A stretch of DNA of 64,000 nucleotides from positions 1 through 64,000 of the forward strand of contig JAVEYW010000005.1 of NCBI GenBank assembly GCA_034003325.1, in the 5' to 3' direction. Positions 7,705-16,341 of this stretch are shown piece after piece. The stretch's first letter is position 1, and every line of letters begins with the position of its first letter. The notes under the pieces are model-generated. The model was not told where the DNA came from and made no database searches. It was given only the letters and a program-made list of their open reading frames with translations. The DNA is from Desulfobacterales bacterium (GTDB lineage Bacteria; Desulfobacterota; Desulfobacteria; Desulfobacterales; JAFDDL01). Made by a program: the position numbers and the translations under genes.

Positions 7705-9039
7705 TTAATCGGTCAGCAGGTCCTCCAGAATTGAAGAAACCTGGAGCATGTCGATTTGCGGCCGCAATTTCCCCCTTATCGAGTCTTTTCTGCTAAGAAT
7801 CAACAAGCCCATCTGTTCAGGCGTTTTCGCCGGTGCCCCGTGTGATCCCTTAATCAGGGAAGTATTCAAGGGGATCGATTTTGTCTTCGGATCAAAGAAA
7901 AGCTCAAGGGGGTCGTATCCCGGTTTGCGGTGAATATCGACAGTTCCGGCGAAATCGGGCGCTTTTTCGAGGGCGTGCCACCAGTAATAGGCAAACCACC
8001 GGTCTGAAGCGGATACGGCAATCAGTTCCCCAGATCGGGAATGATCCATATGATAGGTTGGTTTATGCGCCGCATCGATAACAAAGTCGACACCGGGGGT
8101 GCCAGCCAGAAGATTGTAAACAGCCGGTTCATCCGCCATATCTTTAATGTAAATATGAGCAATCTGGTGATCCACCATGGCAAAGGCGCGGCTCATCTCT
8201 ATATCCAGATACTCCCCGCCTTCTATGTCACGAACCGCTAAAAACCCGGCATCCCGCAACAGCCGGTTGGGCAAAATGGCTTCGGAAACATCGGTTAATG
8301 CATACTCCGACAAAACCGCGACAGTTGAATCTTCGGTTATCCCGAGGTGGTCCATTTCATCCAGAAAACTTCCGATCAGTTGATCGGCGACTTGAAGATC
8401 CCGGTAGACCGCATCATGTTCCGGGCCGAATCGCTGGCAGGAATAATCTAAATGCGGGATGTAGATCATCATCAGATTGGGCCGATGTTTTTGCAGAATG
8501 GAAATGGCGGCTCGCGTGATCCATTTCGAGGATTCAGGCGAGGCGAGCGGTCCCCAATAATTCATCAGGTTGAAAGGCCCCAATTCCTCGGCCAGGGCCT
8601 CATACAACCCCACGGGCTTGGAATAACACCACTGAATCATTTTATGTTCCGCATGAATCGGTTTAGGCGTCACTACGAAATCCGCCTGCGCATGAAGGGT
8701 GTTTTGCCAGAATAATACGGCGGTTTTAAGGTCCGGCGATTTTGTTTTGATTCGCTCCCATACCGGAGTCGCCTGAAGCAAGGATCGATACTGGTCCCAG
8801 AACCCGACTTCCATCCGCTCCCGGTCATAAAGGCCGTTTGCGATCATGCCGTGATGATTTGGGAAAGTTCCGGTGACCAGACTGGCTTGCCCCGGCATGG
8901 TGAGGCAGGGAAAAACGGGATTAAGCGTTGCGGTGATGCCGGTCGTCATCAGACGGGAAAACGCGGGCAGTTTTTCAAGATAAGGCAAATATTTCTGAGA
9001 AAGACCAACGACATTGAACACAAAGAGATACTTGGACAT
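7705..9039 (-). CDS. eboF: Alkaline-phosphatase-superfamily protein, EboF-like
   Basis: This 444-aa protein has the nucleotide pyrophosphatase/phosphodiesterase fold. The nucleophile motif is intact (FPCLTMPGQASLVTG, with Thr, then FPNHHG), and the C-terminal GSHGAP His is present. Several usual metal ligands differ: the first Asp lies in 'FNVVGL' where IDGL is normal, the middle DxxGH reads DYSCQ, and the SDHG motif is SEYAL. I recall the SEY form as a feature of EboF-type proteins. It is the last gene of a minus-strand group with UbiA-like, TIM-barrel and TatD-like genes, which is the ebo set. Phosphodiesterase activity is family knowledge; substrate unknown. Confidence 0.75.
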   Translation of the reverse strand: MSKYLFVFNVVGLSQKYLPYLEKLPAFSRLMTTGITATLNPVFPCLTMPGQASLVTGTFPNHHGMIANGLYDRERMEVGFWDQYRSLLQATPVWERIKTKSPDLKTAVLFWQNTLHAQADFVVTPKPIHAEHKMIQWCYSKPVGLYEALAEELGPFNLMNYWGPLASPESSKWITRAAISILQKHRPNLMMIYIPHLDYSCQRFGPEHDAVYRDLQVADQLIGSFLDEMDHLGITEDSTVAVLSEYALTDVSEAILPNRLLRDAGFLAVRDIEGGEYLDIEMSRAFAMVDHQIAHIYIKDMADEPAVYNLLAGTPGVDFVIDAAHKPTYHMDHSRSGELIAVSASDRWFAYYWWHALEKAPDFAGTVDIHRKPGYDPLELFFDPKTKSIPLNTSLIKGSHGAPAKTPEQMGLLILSRKDSIRGKLRPQIDMLQVSSILEDLLTD

Positions 9040-9074
9040 GAATCACCTCGAGAAATTTTCAGTTTAAAACCGGC

Positions 9075-9950
9075 TCACGTCATATAGAATTTTCTTGAAA
9101 CATAGAGCCCTGGTGCGATCAATAGCCAGACCACCAGCGCCTCGTGAAACGGCCGAACCCCGGTGACGAGAATGCCGTCCAGAACAATCAGGGAAACGAG
9201 CAGCCATTTCATGGTTTGCTGATAATCTTTCGGTGTCTGCCGAATCAACAGCCGCAGAACCGCAGTAGAAAGGACAAGGATCACCGTCAGCATCGAATAA
9301 AGTCCGGCCGGATTGGGAAGTACGCCCATAGCGAACAGAATCTTATAAATGGCAAAGACACTTGCGATGCTAAGGGATGACACAATGACCGCCAGGGGAT
9401 TTTTTCCGCTTGATTCGCTGCCGCTCAGCACCGTGACGCCGAAAATATAAACACCGGTTAACAGGGGGATCGCCAGGGACGTGCCATTCAAGGGCAGTAC
9501 GCTGAATCCCAACAGGAGATTGAGGTACCGGCAAAAGCCCATGTTTGCCGGCGCTACCCAAGGAATTTTTTTTACCCCGCCGTCATACGCAACAATGGCC
9601 GATGCCAGCAGAACGGCAATCAAAAAACTTGTCCGCCGCGCGGCATAGGCAAACAAAAGGCCGCAGCCCAAGCATGCGATTCCCGTTATCAGGGCCACTT
9701 GCAGGGGAACCTGGCCCGAGGGGATGGGCCGATCCGGTCTTTCAATGGCATCGACGCGATAATCAAAAAAATCATTCAGCGCCATACCCGCGAAAAAGAA
9801 AAACGAGGTGCTTAACATGAGAAGCGCGAGAACCGGTAAATCTGACCAACCCGCCCCCGCCATCAGAAAGCCTGCGACAATATCGGCATGGGCCGTAAAC
9901 ACCCCCGGCAACCGGACCAGCTCAAGGTAGCTGCAGAACTTTCTATTCAT
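9075..9950 (-). CDS. eboC: UbiA-family prenyltransferase, EboC-like
   Basis: This 291-aa integral membrane protein has about eight or nine hydrophobic helices and the Asp-rich motif NDFFDYRVDAIERPDRP that binds Mg-prenyl diphosphate. A second, degenerate acidic motif lies in the AYDGGVKK region. UbiA enzymes transfer prenyl chains to aromatic or cyclitol-like acceptors at the membrane. It overlaps the 3' end of the upstream TIM-barrel gene by 8 bp, so the two are co-translated. The ebo context, rather than the sequence alone, separates it from quinone-pathway UbiA/MenA. Confidence 0.85.
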   Translation of the reverse strand: MNRKFCSYLELVRLPGVFTAHADIVAGFLMAGAGWSDLPVLALLMLSTSFFFFAGMALNDFFDYRVDAIERPDRPIPSGQVPLQVALITGIACLGCGLLFAYAARRTSFLIAVLLASAIVAYDGGVKKIPWVAPANMGFCRYLNLLLGFSVLPLNGTSLAIPLLTGVYIFGVTVLSGSESSGKNPLAVIVSSLSIASVFAIYKILFAMGVLPNPAGLYSMLTVILVLSTAVLRLLIRQTPKDYQQTMKWLLVSLIVLDGILVTGVRPFHEALVVWLLIAPGLYVSRKFYMT

Positions 9951-10773
9951 ATCCGCAAACGTCTTTAAGATACTGCCGGGATTTCCGGGCGATTTGCGGC
10001 GCGCAGTCCTGGTAGGTGTAAAGTTCCACCGTTACGAACCCCCTATAGTCAATTTGCTCGATGGCTTTCAGCACCTGCTTGATGTCGATACCACCTTCGC
10101 CGAACATCATATGCCGGTGCTCGCGGCTTGCAGGAATGTCCTCGATATGAAAATGCCCGATGAATTCTTTCAACGCGAGCACCTTTTCGACCGGATTTTC
10201 TCCGACACAATACGCATGGCCGATATCAAGATTAAGGCCGATGCGGTCTTTTCCGAAAGCGTTCGCAAACGCGAGAAACTGGTCCGAGGTCTCGATCAGC
10301 AGGTTCGGTTCAGGCTCGATCAGCACCCGAATGCCTTTTTCTTCCGCATACGAGACGGCGCGGGAAAGGCCCTCCATGAAAATTTCCGTGGCGATGGCTC
10401 GATCCATGCCGTCCAGCGGGCCGCCCGGCTCGGTGGAGATGGTCCGGGCGCCCAATGCAGCCGCAATATCGATGCATTTTAAGGTATGAGCCACCCGAAG
10501 CGCCCGGTAGGATTTGTCCGGTTCGATCCAGGACGGGTGCAGAAAATCCTGAATTGCGCACATCATAAAGGCGCTGATGTTGGACACGGCCAGCCCGTTT
10601 TCATACAAAAGCGCCCGAATCGATTTCAGCTCGTCCAGCGAGACATCTTCCGGCCACAGGTGTGGCCGGTCGCACATGATCTCGATTCCCGAATAGCCCG
10701 CATTGGAAATAAAGCGAATCGTTTCCGATAAGCTGTGTTTTTTAAACGCATTGGAACTAAAGGCGAAATTCAT
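9943..10773 (-). CDS. eboE: Sugar-phosphate isomerase/epimerase-like TIM barrel, EboE-like
   Basis: This 276-aa xylose-isomerase-like TIM barrel (AP_endonuc_2 superfamily) has typical metal-site segments: SGIEIMCD, TISTEPGG, LIEPEPN, LNLDIGHAYC, HFHIEDI and FVTVELYTY. The fold predicts isomerisation or epimerisation of a sugar or cyclitol. It overlaps eboC and lies 49 nt after the inositol-phosphate-synthase gene, so it could act on a cyclitol made by that enzyme. The exact reaction is unknown. Confidence 0.8.
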   Translation of the reverse strand: MNFAFSSNAFKKHSLSETIRFISNAGYSGIEIMCDRPHLWPEDVSLDELKSIRALLYENGLAVSNISAFMMCAIQDFLHPSWIEPDKSYRALRVAHTLKCIDIAAALGARTISTEPGGPLDGMDRAIATEIFMEGLSRAVSYAEEKGIRVLIEPEPNLLIETSDQFLAFANAFGKDRIGLNLDIGHAYCVGENPVEKVLALKEFIGHFHIEDIPASREHRHMMFGEGGIDIKQVLKAIEQIDYRGFVTVELYTYQDCAPQIARKSRQYLKDVCGYE

Positions 10774-10822
10774 ATTCAGTCAGAAATCCTTACCATTAGA
10801 TACAGTATCTTGCCGCCGGACC

Positions 10823-12067
10823 TCAGTTCACCTTTTTTAAGGGAATTATATTGGGTTTTTGCTCTGATGCCCGGTGAGACGCGGCATATTCAATCAGCAT
10901 CTGGAATTGTTTGTGCATATCGTATTGCTCAACCCCTTCCGGCGATTTGAAAAAGCTGGCCAGATGTTTCATCAGTCCGGTCTCATGATTTTCTTTTGCA
11001 AAAATGCCGAGCCGGATCAGATCGAGCACCAATGGGGCCGCCAGTGCGGAATCGCATCCCTGCCAAGTGAACTGAAGGCTCATTTTTGTATTTAAAAAAC
11101 CTTCAAAGTGAATGAAATCCCATGCCGTTTTACGGTCGCCCAAGGACGGGACAAAATCGATAGCGACTTGAGAATGAGGTTTATAGCCGAGAATTTTTGA
11201 CAACACCTTGTCCTTGCTGGTTACCTTGCAGGACTTGTTTGAGGGGTTGGACAACACCCGTCCATCCATGTTTCCGAGCATGTTGTATCCCTGCCAGCTC
11301 ATTACTGAGAGGTTCCGGTAGGCAAACATGGGAGCAAGAACGGATTTGACAAGGGTTTCTCCGGTCTTACCGTCATTGCCCATTATCGGAACCTTTCGGT
11401 TTTCGGCCAGCTCAATTAAGCCTGGTACCATTGCGCTGGCCGAAGGGGTGAAATTGACATAACTACACCCGGCATCGATGGCGGCATAGGCATAGAGCGT
11501 TCCTGCCCGAATAGCCTCAAATTCATTGTTTTCGATAATCTCCGTTAAGCGGGCAAGCGTGATGGTGCTGCTGTCAACCGACAAAAGCGGCTCGGTGGAG
11601 GATAGGTTAACAACTGCAATGTGTTCAAGTCCGTGCCGTTGCTGAAAATTTGAGATATCACGTTTCAGGCGTCCGATGGTTTCTCTGATGCTTTCCGATG
11701 GTGCTGTAATGTTGGGATCCGCCAGGTCGGAGATTGCCTGGCCGCTGTTCAAGGTTGTGCCGGCGAAGATATTGGCGGAAATCAAATCCAACGCATTTTC
11801 GATGTAATCAAGATCCCGTCGGGCGATCGGGCCGATATCGGACAGAATTTGGTGGATGATTCCGGGTGCTATGTTGCCTCGGATATCCCACCCTCCGAAA
11901 ACGAGATCTTCCGGCGGTGTCAGGTTAAGATGTGAGAACGCATCCAACGCCGTGACCATGCCGGTCGGCTGGCACAACCTCTTTTTGATGGCAAGGGTAC
12001 CAACCATCAATGTGGTAGACAAGTGGCCACGGGCTCCGATAATCAAAACGCCAATTTTTTTTTTCAA
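10823..12067 (-). CDS. Myo-inositol-1-phosphate synthase family protein
   Basis: This 414-aa protein of the NAD-dependent inositol-3-phosphate synthase family converts glucose 6-phosphate to inositol phosphate in known members. It shows the N-terminal Rossmann segment (VLIIGARGHLSTTL), VNLSSTEP, YVNFTPSAS, the highly conserved GNDGKTGETLVKS segment and the C-terminal LVLDLIRL region. It is the first long gene of the minus-strand group after eboB. In described ebo clusters this slot is filled by EboD, a dehydroquinate-synthase-like sugar-phosphate cyclase, so this enzyme may supply the cyclitol in a variant pathway (inference). Confidence 0.88.
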   Translation of the reverse strand: MKKKIGVLIIGARGHLSTTLMVGTLAIKKRLCQPTGMVTALDAFSHLNLTPPEDLVFGGWDIRGNIAPGIIHQILSDIGPIARRDLDYIENALDLISANIFAGTTLNSGQAISDLADPNITAPSESIRETIGRLKRDISNFQQRHGLEHIAVVNLSSTEPLLSVDSSTITLARLTEIIENNEFEAIRAGTLYAYAAIDAGCSYVNFTPSASAMVPGLIELAENRKVPIMGNDGKTGETLVKSVLAPMFAYRNLSVMSWQGYNMLGNMDGRVLSNPSNKSCKVTSKDKVLSKILGYKPHSQVAIDFVPSLGDRKTAWDFIHFEGFLNTKMSLQFTWQGCDSALAAPLVLDLIRLGIFAKENHETGLMKHLASFFKSPEGVEQYDMHKQFQMLIEYAASHRASEQKPNIIPLKKVN

Positions 12068-12118
12068 AACAAACTCCTAAATAGTGCTGATTGGGATAGT
12101 TGCCTCTTCGGATAATCT

Positions 12119-12166
12119 GGTCAATCTTAAAGTTGTAAAGATGGTCAATCTTAAAGTTGTAAAGAT
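12119..12166. repeat. Perfect 24-bp tandem duplication
   Basis: Two exact copies of a 24-bp unit beginning ggtcaatcttaaag lie side by side in the leader of the inositol-phosphate-synthase gene, about 50 bp upstream of its start. They could be operator half-sites or a simple slippage duplication. Confidence 0.9.
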
Positions 12167-12274
12167 GGTTAAGAGAATATTCTACGACAACCTTAATCCA
12201 CGCAACGATTTGTTTGCAAGCAAATGCACCCCAAGTGCATTGCTCGTAGCCGGAGAATTTTAGGGGGATAGGGG

Positions 12275-12306
12275 GGTAATACACAGTGGGGATGCTGTGT
12301 ATTACC
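12275..12306. other. Perfect 12-bp inverted repeat (hairpin or operator)
   Basis: GGTAATACACAG and its exact complement are separated by 8 nt inside the 630-bp gap between eboB and the inositol-phosphate-synthase gene. No T-run follows on either strand, so it is not an obvious intrinsic terminator. It could be a regulator-binding palindrome. The rest of 12167-12697 is AT-rich with no convincing gene. Confidence 0.7.
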
Positions 12307-12697
12307 CTGAAAAGGGAACTGCCAAATCTTAAAAGCAATAACTGTGCCTGCATTCATAAGAAAATGGGCGAAAATCATTCCGGGATATTTAACTATAGTC
12401 TCTCTAACAATAAAGAAAATTATAACCAACTGTTATTTTAATAAATAAGTAAGTCTTTGGGACGGTGGTTGGCGCACCCGGCATCCTGTTCAGTTATAGA
12501 GCCGGAAATTAAACCGTACTCTCGAAAATAAATATGTGAATAAAAAGTGTCAGTAAATGGGCAAATAATGTCATTTATTATGAGCCGGTTTTAAAAAAAG
12601 AGAAGATGGATCATATCATCCACCATGGCACGGCAAGAAGGTGCCCTTTCAGTTTCATTGGTTTTTCAGTCGTGCAGCGGACTTTCACCGAACTTTT

Positions 12698-13534
12698 TCA
12701 AGCACCCCATGCCCGTTCCTTTTCGAGGGTCGGTCTCAGGTGGAATTTCGGGTTTTGGCCGAGAAAATAACACGGATTGTTATAAAAAACGGTTTCGATA
12801 TGGGACGCTGAATGCCCTCTTTTTCGCATTTCAAAAATAGCATCATGCAAGGTGATCGGGTCCGAAGGGCCCCAGTCACCGGATGCATCCACCATTATTT
12901 TTTCAAGGCCGTAGATTTCAATGGTGTCCACCACGCGGGCCGGAGAGTTTTTGGTGACCGGGTAGATCGTCATGGATGCCCAAAAACCGGCGTCCCTAAC
13001 CATACCGATCGTATGTTCTTCGCAATGGTCAAAGGCCACTTTTTCTGGATCGACCTTTCCATGGCCGGTCAGGTAGTCGAGCATCATCTTGGTGCCTTTT
13101 AATTTATCTTGCAGATGTGGCGTATGAATCCAGATAAGCTGGTCCAGTTGAAGGGCCAACTCCACCTGCTCGGCAAAAACGGTCATCTCGTTGCGGGTGT
13201 TTTTGTTCAGCCCGATTTCACCGATGCCAAGGGCGGTGGGTTTGCTCAAAAATTCGGGGATAAAGGCGATCACTTCTCTGGCAAGAGAAAGATTTTCCGC
13301 CTCTTTCGGGTTCATGCAGATGAAGCAGTAATGTTCAATGCCGTATTGAGCGGCGCGGGTTGGCTCAAAAACGGAGATATGCGTGAAGTAATCGTGAAAG
13401 GCCTGCGCGGAGGTCCGGTCGTAACCGGCCCAGAACGATTGCTCGCAGCAAGCCACGGTATGCATTCTGGCCATCCGCTCGTAATCCTGCGTGGTTCGAG
13501 CGATCATGTGAATATGGGGTTCAATGACTTTCAT
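12698..13534 (-). CDS. eboB: TatD-like metal-dependent hydrolase, EboB-like
   Basis: This 278-aa amidohydrolase-superfamily protein has candidate metal ligands in EPHIHM (two His), GIGEIGLN (Glu), IHTPH (His), FDHCEEH (His) and VDASGDWG (Asp). The sequence follows the EboB pattern rather than that of TatD nucleases (conserved HMIARTTQDYERMA, FPC-like C-terminus NNPCYFLGQ). It is on the same strand as the other ebo genes but separated by 630 bp from the next, so it may have its own transcript. Substrate unknown. Confidence 0.85.
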   Translation of the reverse strand: MKVIEPHIHMIARTTQDYERMARMHTVACCEQSFWAGYDRTSAQAFHDYFTHISVFEPTRAAQYGIEHYCFICMNPKEAENLSLAREVIAFIPEFLSKPTALGIGEIGLNKNTRNEMTVFAEQVELALQLDQLIWIHTPHLQDKLKGTKMMLDYLTGHGKVDPEKVAFDHCEEHTIGMVRDAGFWASMTIYPVTKNSPARVVDTIEIYGLEKIMVDASGDWGPSDPITLHDAIFEMRKRGHSASHIETVFYNNPCYFLGQNPKFHLRPTLEKERAWGA

Positions 13535-13641
13535 ATTATCCCTCTTTCCAAAAGGTTAATGCCAGTCTAATCTCGGCATGGCTCAGTGACCAATGGCGCG
13601 TGAGGTCCGCTGAACCGATTGGTTAACTGAGAATGTTTTTT

Positions 13642-13684
13642 GTCTGCGTTTCCCTGCGCTTGAATTGGCAAGGGAAAGGCAGAC
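13642..13684. other. 14-bp hairpin between eboB and the 85-aa gene
   Basis: The arms 13642-13655 and 13671-13684 match with one mismatch and a 15-nt loop. No U-tract follows in the minus-strand sense, so a terminator call is weak; it may be an RNA-processing or regulatory hairpin. Confidence 0.5.
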
Positions 13685-13742
13685 CCGCCTTAATTCATTA
13701 AGTTAGCCCGTTGAGATACCAACATCGGGCCACAATTTTTTC

Positions 13743-14000
13743 TCACACCTGGTCCGAAAAAAGCTTAAGGAACTGCTCTGACCGGTTTCTGGTACCGTGT
13801 TTGAGAATTTCGCATGCAGCGATCAGTTGTTCAATTCTAGGGTCTGCCATGGCGGCGGGTCCGCCTTGCGCCCTTTCGATTCGATCTAATATTGCCGCTG
13901 TTTCGAGTAGATGGGATCTGGCATTTAGAAAGTACATATCAAGAAGCTTTGATGCCGTGTGTGGGGAACCGAGTTCTGATATTGTTGAATTCGTCGTCAT
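13743..14000 (-). CDS. Small helical hypothetical protein next to the ebo genes
   Basis: This 85-aa soluble protein is predicted almost all helical (KLLDMYFLNARSHLLETAA, ..RIEQLIAACEIL..), with no signal, membrane segment or Cys motif. I do not recognise a family; it is too short to be EboA as usually described. It lies 208 bp upstream of eboB on the same strand, with a ribosome-binding site (ggag) before its ATG. Its regular codon use and position suggest a real gene belonging to the ebo group, possibly a small subunit. Function unknown. Confidence 0.6.
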   Translation of the reverse strand: MTTNSTISELGSPHTASKLLDMYFLNARSHLLETAAILDRIERAQGGPAAMADPRIEQLIAACEILKHGTRNRSEQFLKLFSDQV

Positions 14001-14333
14001 GTGCTCCCTCCATTTTTCATAACGCGGTTGTTTTTCGCTGATGTAGAATTGCTCTTATAGGTACCCTGACTCTGTTGTTACCATTCTTTCCAAATATACG
14101 ATAATCCGCCGAAAGGCAAATATTGAGCGCGCAACGATCGCGCAACAAGAAGCACTCGTGACTTGATTCATATCGCCTCCCAAATTGAAATATTATCACC
14201 CACATTACATTGGGAAAAAAAGTAAATAAAAAGCTATGGAATAAAGTTCATAATAATGATTAACGGAGATGGAAGTTTTTTATAAAATCAAATAATATAA
14301 ATAAGTTATTATTTTTTTAGTTGGAGGAGAATG

Positions 14334-14350
14334 TGGCACTAAAATTGCTA
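14334..14350 (+). promoter_or_regulatory. Sigma-54 promoter (TGGCAC-N5-TTGCTA)
   Basis: This is a textbook -24/-12 element, with GG and GC separated by 10 nt, about 240 bp upstream of the exported protein at 14592. The intervening leader holds an 8-bp hairpin (14377-14407) but no gene. The rest of the 14001-14333 gap is AT-rich with nothing else identifiable. Confidence 0.8.
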
Positions 14351-14591
14351 ATAGCCAAAGTATCATTCAGGAATATATCGGTTTATTGGCAAAAATAACA
14401 AACCGATAGCGGGACGGAAAAAGTTCAAAAAGATGCAAAACTTGGCTTTGAACGATAAGGGGTTTTGATTGGGGGTGATAAAGAAAAACCGGGGATGAAT
14501 GTATCGATATGGTTCTATCAGTTTGACTTAGACAAGGGGGTCTATGTTTTTTGGCCGAGCAACAGGGGTATAAAAGAAAGGGGAACTGCAT

Positions 14592-16229
14592 ATGAAAATT
14601 AAAAAAGTTTTTTTAGCAATCACAGTGGTCATGCTGTGCCTCGGTATGACGCTTCCTGCCATGGGAGTTGTCACCAACTTTAGCCAGGATGTGAATACGG
14701 CAATTGACCGGGGGCTGGCCTGGCTGGAACCCTACTTTATAGCGCCGCAACCAGGTGGCGGCTTCTCATCAGAAGGAACGAGTGCCGTCGGGCTGGTCTG
14801 TTTGGCGCTTCTTGAAAAGCGAGTAAGCAATGACCAAAATGCTGAGGCACAGGGATACGCGAATGCAAATGCGGCGGATAAGGTCCGGATTGACAATCTC
14901 ATTCAATACATCATAACCAACCATACGAATGTCGGGTTTTATGCTTATCGTGATGGTGGCAACATGATGGCCCTGTCAGTTTTTTTACGCACAGGAGGGG
15001 GCCTCACAGGAGAAGCAGGAAAGCCGTCCCAGGCCGCTGCACTGAACAGCCTAAATATTATATTTGACAGAGTGAAAGTTGTACAAAATGCTGCGGGTTA
15101 CTGGTATTATTATGGTATTGGCGGCAATGATTCATCGACAACGCAGCTTATTGTTGCAGGGCTTGCAGCGGTGCGGGCGGTCTATAGCGATCCCCTGTTT
15201 GCGGATGCAGGGCGCCTTGCCGAATTGAACGCGCTGACCGCAAAATCAAGAACGGCTTATATTACCAATGCACTGCCGGGAAGTTCCTTAGGCGGCCCGC
15301 TTACCCCTGACGAACTTGGGCACTCATATAATTCGGGCGGATATTCTACACCACAACAGACCGCATCCGGACTCTGGATTCAACTGGTCGGAGGCGCGGA
15401 TCTCAATGACCCCACAGTTCAGTCTTATTTGCGTTGGTTGTATAATCGCTATAATTATCAAACAACTGCAGCCTACAGCCCCTGGGGGTCGCATTCTTAT
15501 TATTATTTCCTGTGGTCTTCATCAAAGGCCTATACTTTTTTGGAAACCTCGGGTGTGGTGCCCAACTCTCCAAGCAGCCTCACGCCTGCCAGCATGGGCA
15601 CTTTGCCTGCGGGTGATTACCCCGCCTATGCCCCCAGATTGGTTCATCTTGATCCGGCGACTGTTCCGCGGCCCGCTGTTTTTGGTGCAGGGGGGGCAGG
15701 CTATTATGCCGATCCGAACGAACAACCCCGCTGGTATTTTGATTATGCCTATTCGCTTATCGCTAGCCAGAATGCTGCTGGGCAATTGTACCTCGGACAA
15801 ACGTACTGGAATAATTACAGTGCGCAAGCGTATGCCCTGCTTGTATTGCAGCGCTCCGTCGGCGGCGGGTGTCTGGACTCTGATGGGGACACGGTCTGTG
15901 ATGCCGACGACAATTGTGTACAGGTAGTAAATCCCAATCAGGAAGATGCGGATGCCGATGGCGTAGGCGATGCCTGCGACAACTGTCCTGATGTTGCCAA
16001 TCCGGATCAGTTGGACTCCGACGGAAATGGCGTAGGCGACGCGTGTGAATTGATTCAAGCGATCTGCGATGTGGATGGTGACGGTGATATCGATCGTGAG
16101 GATACGAATGCGATTATGAGGATGCGAAACCAGCCGGCGAGCGGTCCGGGTGATCCGATGGATGCGGACGGCGACGGTATCATCACCCTTAAAGACGTCA
16201 AGCTCTGTATCCGCCTGTACACCAACTAA
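14592..16229 (+). CDS. Exported alpha/alpha-toroid protein with thrombospondin-3 and dockerin-like tail
   Basis: This 545-aa protein has a Sec signal peptide (residues 1-26). A terpenoid-cyclase/prenyltransferase-like alpha-alpha barrel follows (residues ~30-420), with repeated motifs such as [12 protein letters not shown] and [14 protein letters not shown]. The tail carries two thrombospondin type-3 Ca-binding repeats ([36 protein letters not shown]) and a dockerin-like pair of Ca loops ([33 protein letters not shown]). The architecture indicates a cell-surface or secreted structural or binding protein, not a terpene cyclase. A ribosome-binding site (aagggga) precedes the ATG, and a sigma-54 promoter lies upstream. 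Confidence 0.75.
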   Translation: MKIKKVFLAITVVMLCLGMTLPAMGVVTNFSQDVNTAIDRGLAWLEPYFIAPQPGGGFSSEGTSAVGLVCLALLEKRVSNDQNAEAQGYANANAADKVRIDNLIQYIITNHTNVGFYAYRDGGNMMALSVFLRTGGGLTGEAGKPSQAAALNSLNIIFDRVKVVQNAAGYWYYYGIGGNDSSTTQLIVAGLAAVRAVYSDPLFADAGRLAELNALTAKSRTAYITNALPGSSLGGPLTPDELGHSYNSGGYSTPQQTASGLWIQLVGGADLNDPTVQSYLRWLYNRYNYQTTAAYSPWGSHSYYYFLWSSSKAYTFLETSGVVPNSPSSLTPASMGTLPAGDYPAYAPRLVHLDPATVPRPAVFGAGGAGYYADPNEQPRWYFDYAYSLIASQNAAGQLYLGQTYWNNYSAQAYALLVLQRSVGGGCLDSDGDTVCDADDNCVQVVNPNQEDADADGVGDACDNCPDVANPDQLDSDGNGVGDACELIQAICDVDGDGDIDREDTNAIMRMRNQPASGPGDPMDADGDGIITLKDVKLCIRLYTN

Positions 16230-16240
16230 AACCGCTTAAC

Positions 16241-16292
16241 CACGGCCGCAAATCGATTTCGCTCAGCATGACGGGATTAATTTGCGGCCGTG
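16241..16292. terminator. Long perfect hairpin after the toroid protein gene
   Basis: CACGGCCGCAAAT (16241-16253) pairs exactly with ATTTGCGGCCGTG (16280-16292). It lies between two plus-strand exported-protein genes and lacks a T-run, so it may be a weak terminator or an mRNA-stabilising hairpin. Confidence 0.5.
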
Positions 16293-16341
16293 CAAAGATA
16301 AGCAATAACGCAACAAACGGAATCAGGAGGTATAAAATCAT

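Noticed and set aside
12119-12166. Possible CRISPR-like repeat
   Set aside because: Only two directly adjacent copies with no spacers and no cas genes.
14371-14470. Possible c-di-GMP (GEMM) riboswitch before the toroid protein
   Set aside because: Fragments such as caaacc and gggacg are present, but the P1 and second helix cannot be built and the core gcaaagc block is missing.
14592-16229. Squalene-hopene cyclase or other terpene cyclase
   Set aside because: Although the toroid fold is similar, there is a signal peptide, no DxDD/QW catalytic motif pattern that I can see, and a thrombospondin-3/dockerin-like tail.
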